A DNA stretch of 64,000 bases from Amborella trichopoda (taxonomy: Eukaryota; Streptophyta; Magnoliopsida; Amborellales; Amborellaceae), in contig NW_006498085.1 of the NCBI RefSeq assembly GCF_000471905.2, forward strand, positions 1-64,000, in the 5' to 3' direction. The notes beneath the pieces were generated by a model. That model saw only the letters and a program-made list of their open reading frames with translations, did not search any database and had not been told where the DNA came from. Position 1 is the stretch's first letter. Every line of letters starts with the position of its first letter. Shown here one piece after another: positions 46,301 to 55,146 of this stretch. Position numbers and translations under genes: made by a program.

Positions 46301-49300
46301 TAGGACTCAAAATATTTGTCTTTTTTATATTCATACATCTCGATGTCGAGATGATCAATTAGAGGGTTTGTCAACATTAAAACAACCTTTTCCGATGGAT
46401 TTTGGAGATGCATCTTTAATTCTATATTTTAAGGTTGCAACCTTATAAAACTTTTCCCGATATATATATATATATATATAGATATGGAAGATACTACAAA
46501 ACGCCTATCGACGAAAATGAACAATGATTTCACCTACCCTCATCACCGTCCAAAGTTCATCACACGGTCACGATTGTCCGATAGTGTTTTATTTTTCATT
46601 TTTTTTCTACAAATCGGAATGATCTGAAATTTGAAGCTTGTGTTCATCAAAAACAGGCGAATCTACGAAAAATATCAAAAAAATATTTTACATAAAATAA
46701 ATTGACCAAAACACCCCCAAAATATATATATATATGAGGATTGGTATCATATCACCGTGTAACTATAATATAATGAAACCACACTGCTATAGTGTATTTT
46801 TTCACCCTTGTATCCCCGGTGCGAATAAGGAGGAAGCCAGTTGCGACCTAGGCCTACAGGTACCAAAATACCTGCAGACTACTGAAAGCACTGATTGAAT
46901 AAACCCTGATTATTGAGTAAATTTTGAAAGGTGTCGAATTGGTCTCAAAACGCATGTGGGGGTGGCATTTGACTCCCTAAGAACACCGGTCAAGTTTCGT
47001 AGCGATATGACAAAGCTAAAGCAGATCAGACGAAAAATCAATTTTCAAATTCAACTCTTAGCATGCTGAAAAAGTGCCTCATAACTACAACCCTATTATC
47101 GAGGTCTCAGATGAACACCAGACTACTTCTATTGGATTCAGAAGGTCCCTAAACCCCCAGATATCAAATTTCAGCTCATTCGAGCACTTCTAGACCATTC
47201 TAGGCCAACTTACCCAAAAATGGTAGGTTTTACACTATTCTGATGCACCCTAGGTGAACCAGGTTCCATTTATGGAAATTGTGCCTTATAAACTCGAGAT
47301 CATCTTCCAAGGGTTATAACTTCTCCATTTTAAGCCAATCAAGCTCAAATTTCAAGGGGTTCTTCATCTCCTCAACGCGCATGTTTTGATATATGGCACA
47401 ACCCATGACAAGGCCCGAAATGGAAAAAATCCTAGAGAGAAGTTGCATAAGAAAACTCATGTGTCGTAGAGTTTTTAAAGTAGGAGACCCTTTTGATCAA
47501 GTGGTCATATCATAAAGCCCCGACCTCGGATCGTCTTGCAAACGGGTCCATCGTGACCATCACATCGAGGGCTTCGATTTGAGGTAAAAATCACATGTGA
47601 TGCAAGACCGAAGACACCGCATTTTGAGGTTAGAAAAGAGGACATTTTTCAGCAAGTGGAATCCGTATTTTGGCAACTTCCCCAATTCGAAAAGTGACAG
47701 AGACAATCCAGCAACCAAATCAAGCAATTTTCATCACGAAATGATCGTCAAGGCTTCCCGTCAATTTGTGATGAAAAGATCGACCCAAAACATCAAGGAA
47801 CGGACAAGATCGAGCATTAAAGATTTCAATTTCATCATCTTTTGCCAGATTTTTAAAGGGGTTCAAAACCCCGATTCAAGGATCAAATTATATGTCAAAA
47901 TAATCATCTCATCGAGATTGTCACTTCTACGGCATTATTTTTGTAGGAAGTGCTCGAAAGAGGCCCCAAATGATCACCGTTATGAAGCATTTTTGGGGAC
48001 TATCCAGTCATTTCCATGATTCTGCGTGGGGGCCTCATAAACGGGATTCAATTTAAATTCAAGAAAATTGTAATTTTTGATAATTTGGTTTGCTTTTAGC
48101 CATCCACCCTTGTTTCAAGGGGATGATATATAAGCACCTTATGCTCATTTGTAACCCTGAGTTCAAAGTGTTGGAAAAATTAATGAGATGCATTAAGCTT
48201 CCCCCTTAGTTTGTGATTTTTTACTCTTTCTTCACCCCAAAGAAATGAGAGAGAAAACTTTTACCTATTGAGGATTACCCCTAGAACCCTCCACATCCAA
48301 CCAAGAACTCCTCCACTTCCAACCAAGAATCCTTCACTTCCAATCTAGGACCCTTCACTTCCAGCCCAGAACCCTTCACACCCATCCTAGAACCCTTCAC
48401 TCCCATACACCCTAGTCCCAACTTCCATAGCCCCAACTTCCATAGTCCCTACTCCCATACACCCTAGTCCCAACTTCCATAGTCCCTACTCCCATACACC
48501 CTAGTCTCATCTTCCATAGTCCCTACTTCCATGCACCTTAGGCCAACCTTCTATAGTCCATAATCCATAAACTCTAACCCTACACCTTCACCTCTACATA
48601 TTTGTTGCCTACCTAACACAACCCACCTCCTTTACCTGTATTTGGAACGGGTTAAGGGAAAGTTTAATGTCATCACCCTTTTTAGACCAAAATATAAAAT
48701 TTAACAAAAAAAATGACCAAATTATCCCTATAAATATTTCAAGGTTATTGTCATCACTTTATTTTTTGATAATTATTTTTTAATATTTCATTTAGGTGCG
48801 AGTTGGTTAAACGTACGCACGACATACATTTCAGATGAATCTCATTTATAGAAAATTTATTAAACACTATCAAACAACCATGACCCTATGATGGACTATT
48901 GGATGGTGATGAACCATGAGTAAAATACTGTAGAAATTTAGCCATAAGTAGTTGTAACTCACTCTCTCTCTGTACATATATGTAAATATAAATATATAGA
49001 GAGAGAGAGAGGGTTTGGGGGGGGGGGGAAGAGAGATAACATAACTGAGAATGAAGTTTCATACATACATATTAACCTCAACAAGGCGGAAACTACTATC
49101 TGCCCCTGCAATGCATAGCATCAGCGGTTCACTTCTATCAGTTCGCAAAGGCAACCAGTCAAGCTCCAATACAAGGGTACCAGCAAATTGTGGTTGTAAA
49201 AGAGCATTGGCCAATGGATCTGGTGTATCCTGAAAGTGAAGCACAATCAAAACTTAGAGAAAAATTGAAGTATTGAAGTTTTTATTATTTACTGGATGCA

Positions 49301-52300
49301 TAACCTACAAATCAAACTGACACATTCATGCAATAAAGTATTGAAGTTTTCATTTACTGGATGAATAACCCACGAATCAAACTGACACACTGATGCAACA
49401 GTACTCATGCCCTACCCACTTACATCCCCAAAAGAAGATGAAGGAAACTTGCATGTTTCAATAATCAATACATAAAAAGTTTTCATGTTTTGAAGATAAA
49501 TTAAAGTTTCCACCATACCTGGATTCATAGATGATCTTGAGCACAAAGGGAAAAGGAAGATTCATATTGAAAAGGGCAATTATGCTGAGTTAATGAAAAA
49601 ATTGCATGTTCAGATTCCAGACAACTAATAAATAGCCATTCAGAAGGAAGATGCAGTTCTAGGAGTCAAATAACAGCCGCAACACCTGTAAGAAGATTAT
49701 TTTGGAGCATATCTCATGAGTTTGACTGCCCACCTCTTGATTTATTTAATCTTTGATCTCTAATACAGACCTTTTGCTTTATCACTCCCCACTTCATGTG
49801 CCTCATCAATGATATGTATCCACATGGGATTTATATGGCGGGGACAAGCAGACTCACATATTCATGGAGATGCCGTCATTTTCAGCATTTTTGCCAAGAT
49901 TTAGAGGCATGGTTCCTACTGTGTGTAAGGGATATGTCAAAAAGAATGGTGTTTCAAAAATTTGAAAATGTTATTTGGAACAGATAAGATTTATCAACAA
50001 TAGTTACATGATTCTTTGCTGGGTGTAATAAACTCAAGCAAATGTATTTACAGGATTCACTGGAATGTCTATAAATATAGGACACAATCTTGGTGAGCCC
50101 TATGACTCATGTAGAAATGAGTCCCCTCTTAAAATTCCATTTTTGTGATGGATCCTCGATCTAATTTTTTAGAAATCTATGATCTCTAACATGGAGATCA
50201 TTTATATGTAAAAATAAATAAATTTAAACAAAATAATTTTATGAAGAAAATATTTAGACCATTACTTTTATTTTATTTTATTTTTTTAGAGACCACCCAT
50301 TTGCGTCCATCTTTAAGATGGATGTTATATACCTTGGGGTATGCAAGTAGTGTAGGACTGCATCCCCTAACGCATACAATAATTTTCTTTAATTACATCA
50401 ATAAACAGCACAGAGTGAATCATATATTAGTATAATGGACCATAAATTGAGTTGGACGTTATAATAGGGTATTGAAGAAATCTTTTTTTTTTCTTTGTTC
50501 TAGATCGTAGTGTGAAATTTGAAGCCAAAGCTTAGTTTGAGAAGAACGATGCATGCTCCTAAAAACAGTGCTTTGCATCTGAATACTCATTGAAAATGAA
50601 ACTTATATTCTCCTTGTCATATAAATGCAATTTTTATTTTAAGTGTATAAAAAATGAACTTTAACTTTCCAACTTACAAGATCAAATATTGAAAACGTAT
50701 TGTCATAAAAAAGAACAGCAACACGCCCTCGGCTGTGGTCGCTAGCAACAACAGGAGAAAATTTGATTCGTCTGATTCCTTCTCTATGTGTATTGAATGA
50801 GGAAGAAAGTCCAGTAGTTACATCCCACCATCGTATGTTACCCGACCTATCCCCCAAAACCTGAAAAGATTCATAAATAATACATTTTATTATGGCATGG
50901 AATAATATGAGCTCAAGGAACACTTGACTCAAAATTTATGAAATATAGAGAGTCAATACTTAAGAATCCAGAACATACAACATGGGGAAGGCGATACGCC
51001 ATTGCAGAGACCAATCCATCTGACGAAACAAAAGAAGACGATGGCCACTTCGGTCTAAACAACACAACTATTCCAAGTAAGCCTAACAGAAGATAAGATA
51101 ATACTCACAAGCAGCTCAACTTCAATAAATAACTAATATAACAGCATCAACTTGACAATATTGACTGCATAGGATTTCTTATCCATACGTGATGCAAAAA
51201 ACACAAATACACAAGGATGAAAGAATCAACATCATGTACTCAAGAAATGATCCTTTGTTTCACAAACATAATGCAACCAAACCTTAAATCTATGTACGCA
51301 TATGTCTATGAACAAATACAAGCCCTTGCAAACACGCACACATGCAAGTCTTCAACCTGTGCAATGCATGTGCACTTTGCAAAATCTCGGGTCGCGGGGG
51401 AGGCGTGCGAGCAGAAGAGAGAGAGAGAGAGAGAGGAGAAGAATACAACTTGACAGCCTCTAGTGTCAGCAAATCAGTGTGGTTGAATCTTAGATATGGA
51501 CATTGGCAGTACAGTCGATTGTTCCAGATCAGTGCAGTTGAACCTTACACTATCGATAGTGCTGTAATTTTCTAATTTTCCATTTTTACTTAAGCTTTCT
51601 CACTCCCTTATGGACTCAAAAGTCATTCTCAATTTTTAAGGGCATTTCTTTTGATGTATGCATGTGTATTTTCTGTAAAAGGGTTTCTTTGCACATGTGG
51701 ATATACAGGTGTACTTTGGTTTTCCTCTTTACAGTGTTTCATCACGGAAATGACAGCGTATTCTGCCCAATGCAGCCAACTTGGGGCTTCTCCGACCACA
51801 AAAAACCCTTTGAAGTGCAGAGACACCCAACACATTTCCAAACTTCCATGAAATCAGTTTCCTCTATGTTTGATTTAATCTGGAGTTCCAAAAAGCCACA
51901 AAACCTCCTTTATCTATCACTCATTGAAATCAAGGACCCAGATTTGAATTTAGGGTTGGGGTGGAAGCATTTTCAGAGCTCCACATACTCACTTTTCATG
52001 AAAATGTTTTTAGGGTGTGAAAGAATGATTTGGAAATTTTTTGTCCCCGGGACACCTTAAAATTGGTTTTTGTAGTGGTTGGAGCACCAAATTTGGTGTC
52101 CCAGTCTCAGTAACATTCTATCATTTCCTTCAAATTATTCCATTAATAAAATAGGATTTTCACATTCTCACATGGAAAAAGGTTCTTTGGCTAGGGCAGT
52201 GAAACCACAATGTAATACCAACCCAAAAAACACATTTACCAGAAAAACACATTTCTATCCATGTAAAGGTGCAATCAGAAGGATTATATTTCATACCCCA

Positions 52301-54066
52301 TTTCGGGTCATAAACGCTGAGGAGGAAAACTAGCAAAGCACTGTGCATGCCAATCTCTAGCTCTTCTAGCCGCAAACAGTAACAAAAAACCAGCCAAATC
52401 AACTCGTTAGAAGTTCTAGCAGATTCTTATTAATATGGGTTAACATGCCCACGAACACTGTGTTATACTAGTATCAATTCAAACTGATAATCTAATACTA
52501 AAGTATGAAACACAATTCTGGCAATGGATCAGTGAACAAAAGAAAGCAAACCTGAAATCACGAATCCTTCGACCAAGAACCTCAAATACTCCAAGAGCAC
52601 CATTTACCAGTGCAAATGCAAAACTTTCAGATATTTCATCAGCAGGACCTTCTGAACTTGCTACCTCTGCAAAACTAACAATAATTTCAATGCCATAGGA
52701 TGTTCACAAATATCTAGAAAAATAAAGCCCAAAGAAATTTGAAGATAATGATCTCCAATTTCTATGAATCTCAAGTAAATTATGTCCTTACTAGGCTCTG
52801 AAGATGTGGTGGTATTGGCAGCTGCGACTGCAGAAGCAATGGTTGGGCGCTCTTTGTTGCTAAAAGAGGATTGCCTGGAGGGACCTCTCTGAACTGGCTT
52901 GGGTGCTGTGGGAAGAGACCATTCCATCACAGTGAATGGAAGTGCCAATGATCTAAGCTACACATGAGAAAAAAATATCAATGAATATCTATCGAGTTCT
53001 CAGAAAAACCACACAACTGTGCATGACATTTAAAATGGGTAACTCTACTGACACAAAAACATGAAAATATGCAAATGAATACAACATCGAGAACACAAGG
53101 ATATTGATGGGCACGAATATCATTGGTTGCTTCCATTCTGAATACTCATCATCATCGATTGCTTCCATTCTGAATACTCATCATCATCGTCAAAGCCTTT
53201 TCCCAACTTATTGGAGTCAGCTACACGAATCTTAGTCTGCCATTCTGCTCTATTAAGGGTCATACCCTCAAAGAGGCCATAAGTCCCCATATCTTTTCTC
53301 ATTACTTCCAACCATGTCATTTTGGACCTACCCCTTGCCCTTGTTTAGCCTTCCACTTGAACTAACTCGCATCTCCTAACAGGTGTTGTACTGGGTCTGC
53401 GCCACATGGCCAGCCCACCTAAGTCTATTTTCTCTCATCCTATCGCCTATTAGTGCCACACTAAATTCTCCTGAAAGTATTAATNNNNNNNNNNNNNNNN
53501 NNNNNNNNNNNNNNNNNNNNNNNNNNNNNNNNNNNNNNNNNNNNNNNNNNNNCTACACTTATTCTTAGTCTTTCCAATGGAACCATATTATCTTAGTAAT
53601 TTATTAGATATTTAGTAAAACATCATATTTAAACGAGGAATCACTCTCCTAGAACCACAGACAATGAGAGCAGATGAGCAAATGAAGCACTCAATGACAG
53701 GGAATGACATGGAACAGAAAAATATTCAAATATAGATGAGACATGCTTAAAGGAACATCAAGTTGTCACTTAACAAAAAAGGAATGTCAGAACAGAGAAC
53801 AAGTCTAAATGGCCTACCACTTATTACCATCAGTTGATAGAAGACAACCTAATGAGCCAATCGAAATTGACAGGAAAGTTGATTGTTTAGTGCAAAGTTC
53901 TACATAATCAGTACCCAGAATTTTATTGATATTCAATGAACCTCATTTCTATGTCTTAAACATATGTAGTTCTCATATAAACCAATGAAATGTGCTTACC
54001 ATTACAGGATTCTTCGTCATAGCCCACACTTCAACAGGAGCATCACGAAACAAAATAAGAAGATAC
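31097..54066 (-). CDS. WDR11: WDR11-type WD40 repeat protein, 3' half (15 exons)
   Basis: Fifteen exons read on the minus strand with GT-AG junctions and consistent phases, giving 718 codons and a stop. The product matches the plant WDR11 family (Arabidopsis AT3G33530). In animals WDR11 works in a complex that tethers vesicles at the trans-Golgi. The plant role is less defined. Visible landmarks are a conserved segment AVLFYDNTFSIFDL, the ADSSFRLVEVN propeller blade, and the conserved C-terminal helical part ending in a HLCMD motif. Full plant proteins are about 1,300-1,400 residues, so roughly the first half is missing: exon 54000-54066 starts in phase and needs an upstream exon, which I did not find up to 64000. 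Five introns exceed 2 kb and are filled with transposable elements. No premature stop was found, so the gene may well be functional. Confidence 0.92.
31464..31517 (-). CDS. WDR11: WDR11 exon n (54 bp)
   Basis: Encodes VLQRWADHVLYSEHNIW. Acceptor CTACAG, donor GTATTG. It is a micro-exon sized link after a 6.1-kb intron, with phase 2 on both sides. Confidence 0.92.
32100..34045 (+). pseudogene. LINE-B ORF1 (DUF4283-like then Ser/Pro-rich)
   Basis: The stretch LMDSIQMLVEVLDPSSTPA (about 32534-32595) parallels LLVSMPLLVEVLDTSLIPS in LINE-C ORF1 and belongs to the DUF4283-like nucleic-acid binding region of plant LINE ORF1. It is followed by EWTTVVRKRK (about 32709) and a long Ser/Pro/Leu-rich, pyrimidine-rich tail containing a CT microsatellite (33236-33259). 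Stops and shifts occur throughout. The strand bias leaves several frames open at once. Confidence 0.65.
34310..36241 (+). pseudogene. LINE-B ORF2, endonuclease and partial RT
   Basis: The endonuclease part starts LILSWNIQRLGL, with FALTETKLPSPTL soon after. The later part includes a TRVTPGMTQFSDFISDTSF stretch and shifted frames. RT includes YDHVDWAILNETLTRMGF (about 35919-35972) and the INGSPKGYFPSSRGLRRGD motif (about 36034-36090). The catalytic box reads Q-stop-ANDILVF at 36217-36243, where Tyr is replaced by a stop. The RT frame is further broken near 35900. Confidence 0.8.
36242..36597 (+). mobile_element. 3' end of a Copia element: pol tail, polypurine tract and LTR
   Basis: CKLGMIDIYAPA and a stop (36242-36280) is the characteristic C-terminus of Copia polyproteins. 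The polypurine tract TTGAGAGGGAG (36277-36287) follows, and the LTR starts TGTTGGAAAT at 36288. The LTR end is not certain. ATTTCAAC near 36589-36596 could be its inverted-terminus remnant, giving an LTR of about 310 bp. A CT-rich stretch (36461-36560) lies inside. Everything upstream of the last 12 codons is missing. Confidence 0.8.
36598..37636. other. Intron sequence, nothing recognised
   Basis: The remainder of the WDR11 intron between the Copia LTR and exon m. AT-rich with short ORFs only (for example 37385-37615 minus). Confidence 0.5.
37637..37710 (-). CDS. WDR11: WDR11 exon m
   Basis: Encodes LQDAGCWTDAATLAATHLQG then SDFA. Acceptor TTGCAG, donor GTATTT. It lies alone between two TE-filled introns of 2.4 kb and 6.1 kb. 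Confidence 0.93.
37935..39873 (+). mobile_element. Solo-LTR-like repeat, copy D (1.94 kb) in WDR11 intron
   Basis: Starts TGTTGGGTTTTGTGGCC and ends CAGCAACA, giving TGTTG..CAACA termini typical of an LTR. Its first half matches the repeats at 55147 and 6512 and the reverse complement of 9831-10841 and 13059-14021. The flanking five bases (ATATG and TATAG) do not match, so a target duplication is not proven. No internal retroviral domain is present. It almost fills the intron between exons m and l. Confidence 0.65.
40069..40161 (-). CDS. WDR11: WDR11 exon l
   Basis: 31 codons, VVAANMVRTDKSLSGVHLLC then AVGRYQEACSQ. The intron before it is only 92 bp. The intron after it (37711-40068) holds a 1.9-kb LTR-like insertion. 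Confidence 0.93.
40254..40398 (-). CDS. WDR11: WDR11 exon k
   Basis: Encodes LVSVGNLEAAVTLLLSTPPE and FYVNALRAVALSSAVSRSL, typical paired helices. Acceptor TCTCAG, donor GTAAAT. Confidence 0.93.
40654..40775 (-). CDS. WDR11: WDR11 exon j
   Basis: Encodes GHSQFKVMAFEQEELHSES then RIRWHEKLDGEDAIQKRVHE across the junction. Acceptor TTTCAG, donor GTAAGT. Confidence 0.92.
40938..41230 (-). CDS. WDR11: WDR11 exon i
   Basis: Starts CLLDNERASLYATLAHKG, then FAFAAALFGDSSEAFFWLQL. Acceptor ATAAG and donor GTAAAA. It ends in a Ser/Lys-rich linker. Confidence 0.92.
41363..41576 (-). CDS. WDR11: WDR11 exon h
   Basis: Starts ALRMALQLGVKPSWFDMCST and ends VPEMLLKVLEPYRREG. Acceptor TTGCAG, donor GTAATT. 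This is the start of the alpha-helical C-terminal half. Confidence 0.95.
42300..42850 (+). repeat. Four diverged tandem units of about 135-150 bp
   Basis: Units begin near 42302, 42452, 42603 and 42737. They share, in order, a TTAAATAAATCCATAGTGCCC-like start, ACATGCTACTTGAT, and TAGTCCATAGTC(C)AAAAT. They lie in the middle of hAT-like element 2. Confidence 0.7.
43228..43370 (+). repeat. Compound (GA)n/(GT)n repeat
   Basis: Alternating GTAGAGAGAGA and GTTGTGTGTGTG blocks about 24-36 bp apart. ORFs across it on both strands (43150-43654) are repeat artefacts. Confidence 0.85.
43650..43755 (-). CDS. WDR11: WDR11 exon g
   Basis: Encodes FRPMPLCSAVLLPPPHAM after a short variable start. Acceptor GATACAG, donor GTAACT. 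The upstream intron is 5.3 kb, and the downstream intron begins 44 bp before the right target duplication of hAT-like element 2. Confidence 0.92.
44130..44480 (-). pseudogene. LINE RNase H remnant in WDR11 intron
   Basis: The minus strand reads GDFAKVTSWVSWKTDGPSRL then HHVFAEIFKLASNIEVSF and a shifted remnant equivalent to the AN..AGALAKEG end. This is the second half of the RNase H domain of plant LINEs. A further 400 bp upstream (to 44890) may belong to the same fragment but is not recognisable. Confidence 0.6.
45078..45102. repeat. (TA)n microsatellite
   Basis: A 25-bp TA run directly beside the 3' end of an RTE-type LINE fragment (minus sense). RTE elements commonly end in simple repeats. 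Confidence 0.9.
45108..45600 (-). mobile_element. RTE-type LINE 3' fragment
   Basis: Parallel to 53105-53484. Both share (on the plus strand) CACTCTATCAAGGGTCATACC-like and CCAGCCACCTAAGTC stretches. Read on the minus strand the second copy gives the end of an RTE reverse transcriptase ORF, and this copy gives the same in broken frames plus more upstream sequence (a YGM(Q/E)-like region near 45500). It lies in the 5.3-kb WDR11 intron. Confidence 0.65.
45655..45678. repeat. Perfect 10-bp inverted repeat (AACCTTACTT)
   Basis: AACCTTACTT at 45655-45664 and AAGTAAGGTT at 45669-45678 around a 4-base loop. The following ACAACCTTATGTAAACTTTTCC (to 45701) resembles the right end of the MITE at 46055-46481, so this may be a broken copy of that element. 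Confidence 0.7.
46055..46481. mobile_element. MITE with TA-repeat-capped inverted termini (427 bp)
   Basis: The left end runs (TA)n then GGGTGTGGTTTCTATAAG and ATTGTAACCTTAAA. The right end, reverse-complemented, runs (TA)n then CGGGAAAAGTTTTATAAG and GTTGCAACCTTAAA. This gives imperfect termini of about 45 bp. The interior is AT-rich and non-coding. Related sequence occurs at 29475-29780 and near 45672. Insertion into a TA array, or amplification of a TA target, hides the target duplication. Confidence 0.65.
46780..48250 (+). mobile_element. Possible Gypsy-type LTR or retroelement remnant
   Basis: A 1.4-kb non-coding block of higher complexity with a TATA-like GATATATAAGC near 48125 followed by GTAACCCTGAGTTC. 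This arrangement is often seen at the U3/R junction of plant Gypsy LTRs. No paired LTR, primer site or coding domain is visible. The plus-strand 140-codon ORF at 47597-48019 has no recognisable motif. The assignment is tentative. Confidence 0.3.
48283..48545 (+). repeat. Two-phase C-rich minisatellite
   Basis: The first part repeats a 20-21-bp unit near AACCCTTCACTTCCAGCCC (48283-48400). The second part repeats a roughly 37-50-bp unit combining CATACACCCTAGTCCCAAC and TTCCATAGTCCCTACT (48400-48545). It lies in the intron between WDR11 exons f and g. Confidence 0.85.
48991..49029. repeat. TA/GA/G microsatellite beside exon f donor
   Basis: (GA)n followed by a run of 12 G at about 49016-49028, 40 bp past the exon f splice donor on the minus strand, where it reads as C-rich then (TC)n. 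Such tracts mutate often and could affect splicing, though no effect is shown. Confidence 0.8.
49069..49229 (-). CDS. WDR11: WDR11 exon f
   Basis: Starts DTPDPLANALLQPQFAGTLV and ends in ADSSFRLVEVN. Acceptor TTTCAG. Two tandem GTATGTATG donors are possible, and the one at 49068 gives the phase that fits the next exon. A GA/G microsatellite lies 40 bp downstream in the intron. Confidence 0.92.
50678..50860 (-). CDS. WDR11: WDR11 exon e
   Basis: 61 codons starting VLGDRSGNIRWWDVTTG, a canonical WD-repeat end with a GD..G.IRWWD pattern, and ending YDNTFSIFDL. Acceptor TTTCAG, donor GTAAGT. Confidence 0.95.
50979..51054 (-). CDS. WDR11: WDR11 exon d
   Basis: Encodes RPKWPSSSFVSSDGLVSAMA and YRLPHV. 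Acceptor GTTTAG, donor GTATGT. The exon is 76 bp and restores phase 0. Confidence 0.9.
52552..52666 (-). CDS. WDR11: WDR11 exon c
   Basis: Encodes the blade segment SESFAFALVNGALGVFEVLG followed by RRIRDF. Acceptor TTTGCAG, donor GTTTGC. Confidence 0.9.
52792..52957 (-). CDS. WDR11: WDR11 exon b
   Basis: Starts LRSLALPFTVMEWSLPT, then a Ser/Thr/Ala-rich linker ending SEP. Acceptor GTGTAG, donor GTAAGG. The linker is the least conserved part of the visible protein, as expected between propeller blades. Confidence 0.9.
53105..53484 (-). mobile_element. RTE-type LINE 3' end fragment
   Basis: The minus-strand frame reads LEVMRKDMGTYGLFEGMTLN then RAEWQTKIRVAD and GFDDDDE, the C-terminus of RTE-clade LINE proteins. 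It finishes in GATGATGATGAG-type repeats. The tail unit (ATTGCTTCCATTCTGAATAC on the plus strand) is duplicated at 53126 and 53157. The fragment is cut by the assembly gap and lies in the intron between WDR11 exons a and b. Confidence 0.75.
53485..53552. other. Assembly gap (68 N)
   Basis: A run of N inside the intron between WDR11 exons a and b. The true length is unknown. No coding sequence needs to lie here, because exons a and b join in phase. Confidence 0.99.
54000..54066 (-). CDS. WDR11: WDR11 exon a (most upstream visible)
   Basis: Encodes YLLILFRDAPVEVWAMTKN. The acceptor TTTACAG and donor GTAAGC are clear. The first base completes a codon from an unseen exon. The upstream intron extends at least 9.9 kb, to the right edge of the window. 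Confidence 0.9.
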
Positions 54067-55146
54067 CTGTAAACATCTTTAATTAACTTACAGGTTTCAA
54101 TAGTTTGTATCAATCAGTCAAATAGCATGAACAATAGATAGGGGCATTTCCTTCAACACAGATTACTTTCAAACATGACTAAATTTGAATACATGGACAT
54201 GTATGAAACTGGAAGCTTTAAATGCTGTAAAAACCAAAATTCCACATGCTACTTTGAGATCAAGCAAAACCATGTGCAAGTTGTTTAGAATACATGTTTC
54301 AGTAACTCATTGAAGCATGGGTACATGAAAGTCGGTTTTGTCCTTTGGCTGTATTCCACATTTGATTTGAGCTTTCTATACCTATATGCTAGGAATATTT
54401 TTAGGGGAACCTTTTAGCATAAGACGTTGCACTCCAGGCAACTTCTTAGAGAAAGTTTACTAAGGGGACAACGTAGGAGAGTTGGAGTGTACAATAGTTG
54501 AAAGTTTATGGATCACCTTTTCTAGAACAAAAAATGTGCTCTATGAAGGCAGCCCTTCCTTGCAGGTGATTCTCAATACCTTTACTTATCAGACCAAGAA
54601 TCCACGATAATTTTAGGCTATCATGAGATAGAAAAACTCCTACAAGAAGTGCCATAAATCTCAAATTTACAGTTTCCCATATGTCTCTAAGATCTAGGAT
54701 TTTGGTTTGTGAGGTCCTCAACTTTTCAACAATGTAATTAAACAACCAATGAAAGTCTAGAATTGAAAGTGAGAAATGGAGAGACTTTGTCAACAACAAA
54801 CCAATCTTGAGCCCTCTTCAAGGCCGAGGAAGGCCTAAACCAGACTATTCCACATTAATGTGCTTGCTATTCTTTCTAAAATTTGTTAATCCCCCCATTA
54901 TTGTGGAACCAAATTTTAACCATTGGAAGGGAAAGAAGGTTGAGAGTGTCGAGTTTCCTTACCAAGATCTCCTATCTAAGGAGATGCACCCACACAGAGT
55001 TGTATCTCTTAAGGGAAACATTTGCGAGCACTTAAAAATGTGTTCCTGCTCTCTCAGGAATGCTTTCTCATCTTCCTGGAACTCTTATAGCATAATGACA
55101 CATCCCCTCTTCTATGTAACATAAAACCCCATCAAATAGGGACTAT
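54067..55146. other. WDR11 intron, unassigned part
   Basis: Upstream of exon a on the minus strand. Two opposed ORFs (54506-54799 minus, 97 codons; 54807-55124 plus, 105 codons) lie back to back. Neither shows a domain I recognise, and no further WDR11 exon was found. It could be a decayed gene or TE fragment. Confidence 0.4.

Noticed and set aside
47597..48019. 140-codon plus-strand ORF, a possible gene in the WDR11 intron
   Set aside because: No recognisable domain, no good context, and it lies in repeat-like DNA. Chance openness is likely.
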